Shown here one piece after another: positions 14,794 to 15,992 of a stretch of 15,992 bases of DNA. Both the position numbers and the translations under genes were made by a program. The DNA comes from Synergistaceae bacterium (GTDB lineage: Bacteria; Synergistota; Synergistia; Synergistales; Aminobacteriaceae), in assembly GCA_031289165.1 (NCBI GenBank), contig JAITPZ010000276.1:1-15992 (forward strand), written 5' to 3'. Under the pieces are notes generated by a model. That model was not told where the DNA came from and did not search any database. It worked only from the letters and a program-made list of their open reading frames with translations. How positions within the stretch are numbered: position 1 is the stretch's first letter; each line of letters begins with the position of its first letter.

Positions 14794-15792
14794 CTATTTC
14801 TGTGCCTTACGCGCCAGATCCATGATCTCGCTGGTCAGGTCCGCCTCGAACTGCGCATAGACCGGCGAGGTGGCCTCCAGGAAGGGCTTCTTCTGCTCGG
14901 GCGTCAGTTCGTTGATCGCCATGCCCATCTCCCTGAGAACCTTCATGTTTTCCACCTCGGACTCGGGCATGAGCCTGCGGTGTTCCTTCACGAACGCGGC
15001 TGCGGCGTCGACGACGATCTGTCGCAGATCCCCGGGCAGCGAGTCCATGAAGCTCTGACTGGAAAGCAGAATGACGACGGAGAATACGTGTCCCGTCGTG
15101 GACAGGTACTTCTGCACCTCGTAGAACTTCGATTCGTAGATCAGCGTGGCGGGGTTTTCCTGTCCGTCGACCGTGCCCTGCTGCAGGGCGGTGTAAAGCT
15201 CACCGAAGCTCATCGGCGTGGGATTGGCCCCCAGTTGTCTGAAAAAGGCGATGTGCATGGCGTTTTCCATCGTGCGCAGCTTCACGCCCTTCAGATCGCC
15301 TGGTTGAGTGATCGGCTGCCTGCTGTTGGTGATGTGGCGAAATCCGTTTTCGATGTACCCCAGACAGCCAAAGCCCAGGGCCGGCAGCAGGGAGTTCAGC
15401 TTCTCGCCCAGCGCTCCGTCCAGCGCCTCGAAGGCGGTCTCGCGGGTCGTGAAGAGAAACGGGAGATCCAGAACCTGGAAGCGCTTGTCGAATCCGGCCA
15501 GAACCGACGTCGCGGGAAGCGCGATCTGAAGCGTTCCCATCTGCACCGACTCGGAAAGCTCGCGGTCTCCGCCGAGCTGCCCGTTCGGATAGAGCTCGAC
15601 TTTGATTCTTCCGCCGGACTTTTCCTCGACGAGGGGAACGAAGGTGCTCTTCATGACCACCATGTCCGGATGGGTCTCCGAGACGATGGACCCCACCTTG
15701 ATCGTGAACTCCGCCGCGGCGAACGCCGGCAGCGCCGCCACGCACAGGACGAAACACGCCAAAGCCGATACGAAAAATTTCTGCCGTTTCAT
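14794..15792 (-). CDS. dctP: TRAP transporter substrate-binding protein (DctP family)
   Basis: 332 residues from the ATG at 15792, with GGGGAGG 9 nt upstream; the open frame extends 23 codons more without a ribosome site. A clean Sec signal peptide is followed by AFAA and cleavage near residue 26. DctP proteins capture the ligand outside the inner membrane and deliver it to DctQM. Family landmarks: KVELYPNGQLGGDRELSESV (64-83), the LKGVKLRTMEN stretch with the conserved ligand-carboxylate arginine R173, GANPTPMSFGELYTALQQGT (188-207) and VDGQENP (208-214). The ligand is therefore probably a carboxylate, but its identity cannot be read. It is the first gene of the dctPQM operon, and a repeat-rich 200-bp upstream region likely holds its promoter and operator. 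Confidence 0.95.
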   Translation of the reverse strand: MKRQKFFVSALACFVLCVAALPAFAAAEFTIKVGSIVSETHPDMVVMKSTFVPLVEEKSGGRIKVELYPNGQLGGDRELSESVQMGTLQIALPATSVLAGFDKRFQVLDLPFLFTTRETAFEALDGALGEKLNSLLPALGFGCLGYIENGFRHITNSRQPITQPGDLKGVKLRTMENAMHIAFFRQLGANPTPMSFGELYTALQQGTVDGQENPATLIYESKFYEVQKYLSTTGHVFSVVILLSSQSFMDSLPGDLRQIVVDAAAAFVKEHRRLMPESEVENMKVLREMGMAINELTPEQKKPFLEATSPVYAQFEADLTSEIMDLARKAQK

Positions 15793-15812
15793 ATTTTGTA
15801 ACCTCCCCATAT

Positions 15813-15825
15813 ATCGTCGAACGAT
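15813..15825. promoter_or_regulatory. Small inverted repeat in the dctP leader
   Basis: ATCGT-CGA-ACGAT is a perfect 5-bp inverted repeat about 20 bp upstream of the dctP start, just before the ribosome site. It could be an operator half-site pair or a weak leader hairpin; it may also be chance. Confidence 0.25.
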
Positions 15826-15871
15826 GATAAAAACAAAATTGAGTTCCAAACTTCGCGCCAAACTCCCAGTG

Positions 15872-15974
15872 CCCGTGATATCGCCATCAGCTCTCTGTAC
15901 GATTGCTTTTCTCTCTCGCCCTCTCTCGCCCCTCTCACGTTTCGATTCAATTCATTGTGACATGATATCACGGG
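15872..15974. repeat. 11-bp inverted repeat pair upstream of dctP
   Basis: CCCGTGATATC (15872-15882) and its exact complement GATATCACGGG (15964-15974) are separated by 81 bp, both within the upstream region of dctP. Each contains a GTGATATC or GATATCAC core. Two distant matching sites are what a looping transcription factor (for example of the GntR or LacI type) would use, but no regulator gene is in the window. Confidence 0.4.
15911..15930. repeat. Two tandem copies of a 10-bp unit upstream of dctP
   Basis: CTCTCTCGCC occurs twice in immediate succession, between the two arms of the 11-bp inverted repeat. On the minus strand it is the purine-rich unit GGCGAGAGAG. It may be a regulator site on the dctP promoter or simple slippage. 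Confidence 0.4.
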
Positions 15975-15992
15975 AATTAGAGAAAGCACGAG

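Noticed and set aside
14479..15801. Plus-strand open frame (440 codons) opposite dctP
   Set aside because: It is antisense to a binding protein with all family motifs and has no domain of its own.
15957..15972. CRP/FNR-like site TGTGA...ATCACG upstream of dctP
   Set aside because: The half-site spacing is off by one from the TGTGA-N6-TCACA consensus, and no CRP-family gene is in the window.
15789..15989. 66-codon minus-strand frame upstream of and overlapping the dctP start
   Set aside because: It has no ribosome site and no recognisable feature, and it runs through the repeat-rich control region and the dctP ribosome site. A regulatory leader peptide cannot be excluded, but nothing supports it.
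1..15992. CRISPR array, tRNA, rRNA, integrase or transposase genes
   Set aside because: No regularly spaced repeats, cloverleaf-like segments or recombinase motifs were found on either strand.

Overview
The window is GC-rich and carries a dense run of genes, every one on the minus strand; I see no credible plus-strand gene, rRNA, tRNA, CRISPR array or transposase. The mix suggests an anaerobic amino-acid- or organic-acid-using bacterium with a diderm envelope: a TRAP transporter, AzlCD, a LysE-type exporter, extracytoplasmic proteins without cysteines, and strong GGAGG-type ribosome sites. A member of the Synergistota would fit, but that is inference from gene content only, and other GC-rich anaerobes cannot be excluded.

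Reading in the direction of transcription (high to low coordinates), the window opens with a TRAP operon: a solute-binding protein (15792-14794), a small permease subunit (14720-14112) and a large permease subunit (14112-12832). The two permease genes overlap by ATGA, and a strong hairpin lies between the binding-protein and small-permease genes. Next come a secreted protein built from two MliC-like units plus a META domain (12625-11804), the branched-chain amino-acid export pair azlC/azlD (11650-10639, overlapping by 8 bp), and a LysE/RhtB-type exporter (10399-9782).

The centre is a candidate signalling module. It holds a secreted VWA (MIDAS) protein (9634-8261), a histidine kinase with an unusually large extracytoplasmic region (8126-6102) and an OmpR-family response regulator (6105-5374, ATGA overlap with the kinase). 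Just upstream of the VWA gene are four hexamers of the TTGACA/TTTACA type, spaced exactly 11 bp apart on the gene's strand. This is the architecture bound by PhoB/PhoP-type (OmpR-family) regulators, so the module may be self-regulated. The VWA gene is also bracketed by two inverted copies of a GC-rich hairpin repeat.

The last third holds a UPF0316 membrane protein (5235-4720), a three-PAS diguanylate cyclase with an intact I-site (4654-2750), and a deoxynucleoside kinase (2703-2047). It ends with a small cluster made of an ankyrin-like fragment (1989-1792), a membrane protein with a J-like domain that lacks HPD (1768-422), and a probable ankyrin-repeat lipoprotein cut by the window edge (367-1).

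Intergenic spaces are all shorter than 300 bp. Several of them hold a CAGGGG...CCCCTG-type hairpin shortly after a stop codon, which looks like a recurrent 3'-end or REP-like element of this genome.
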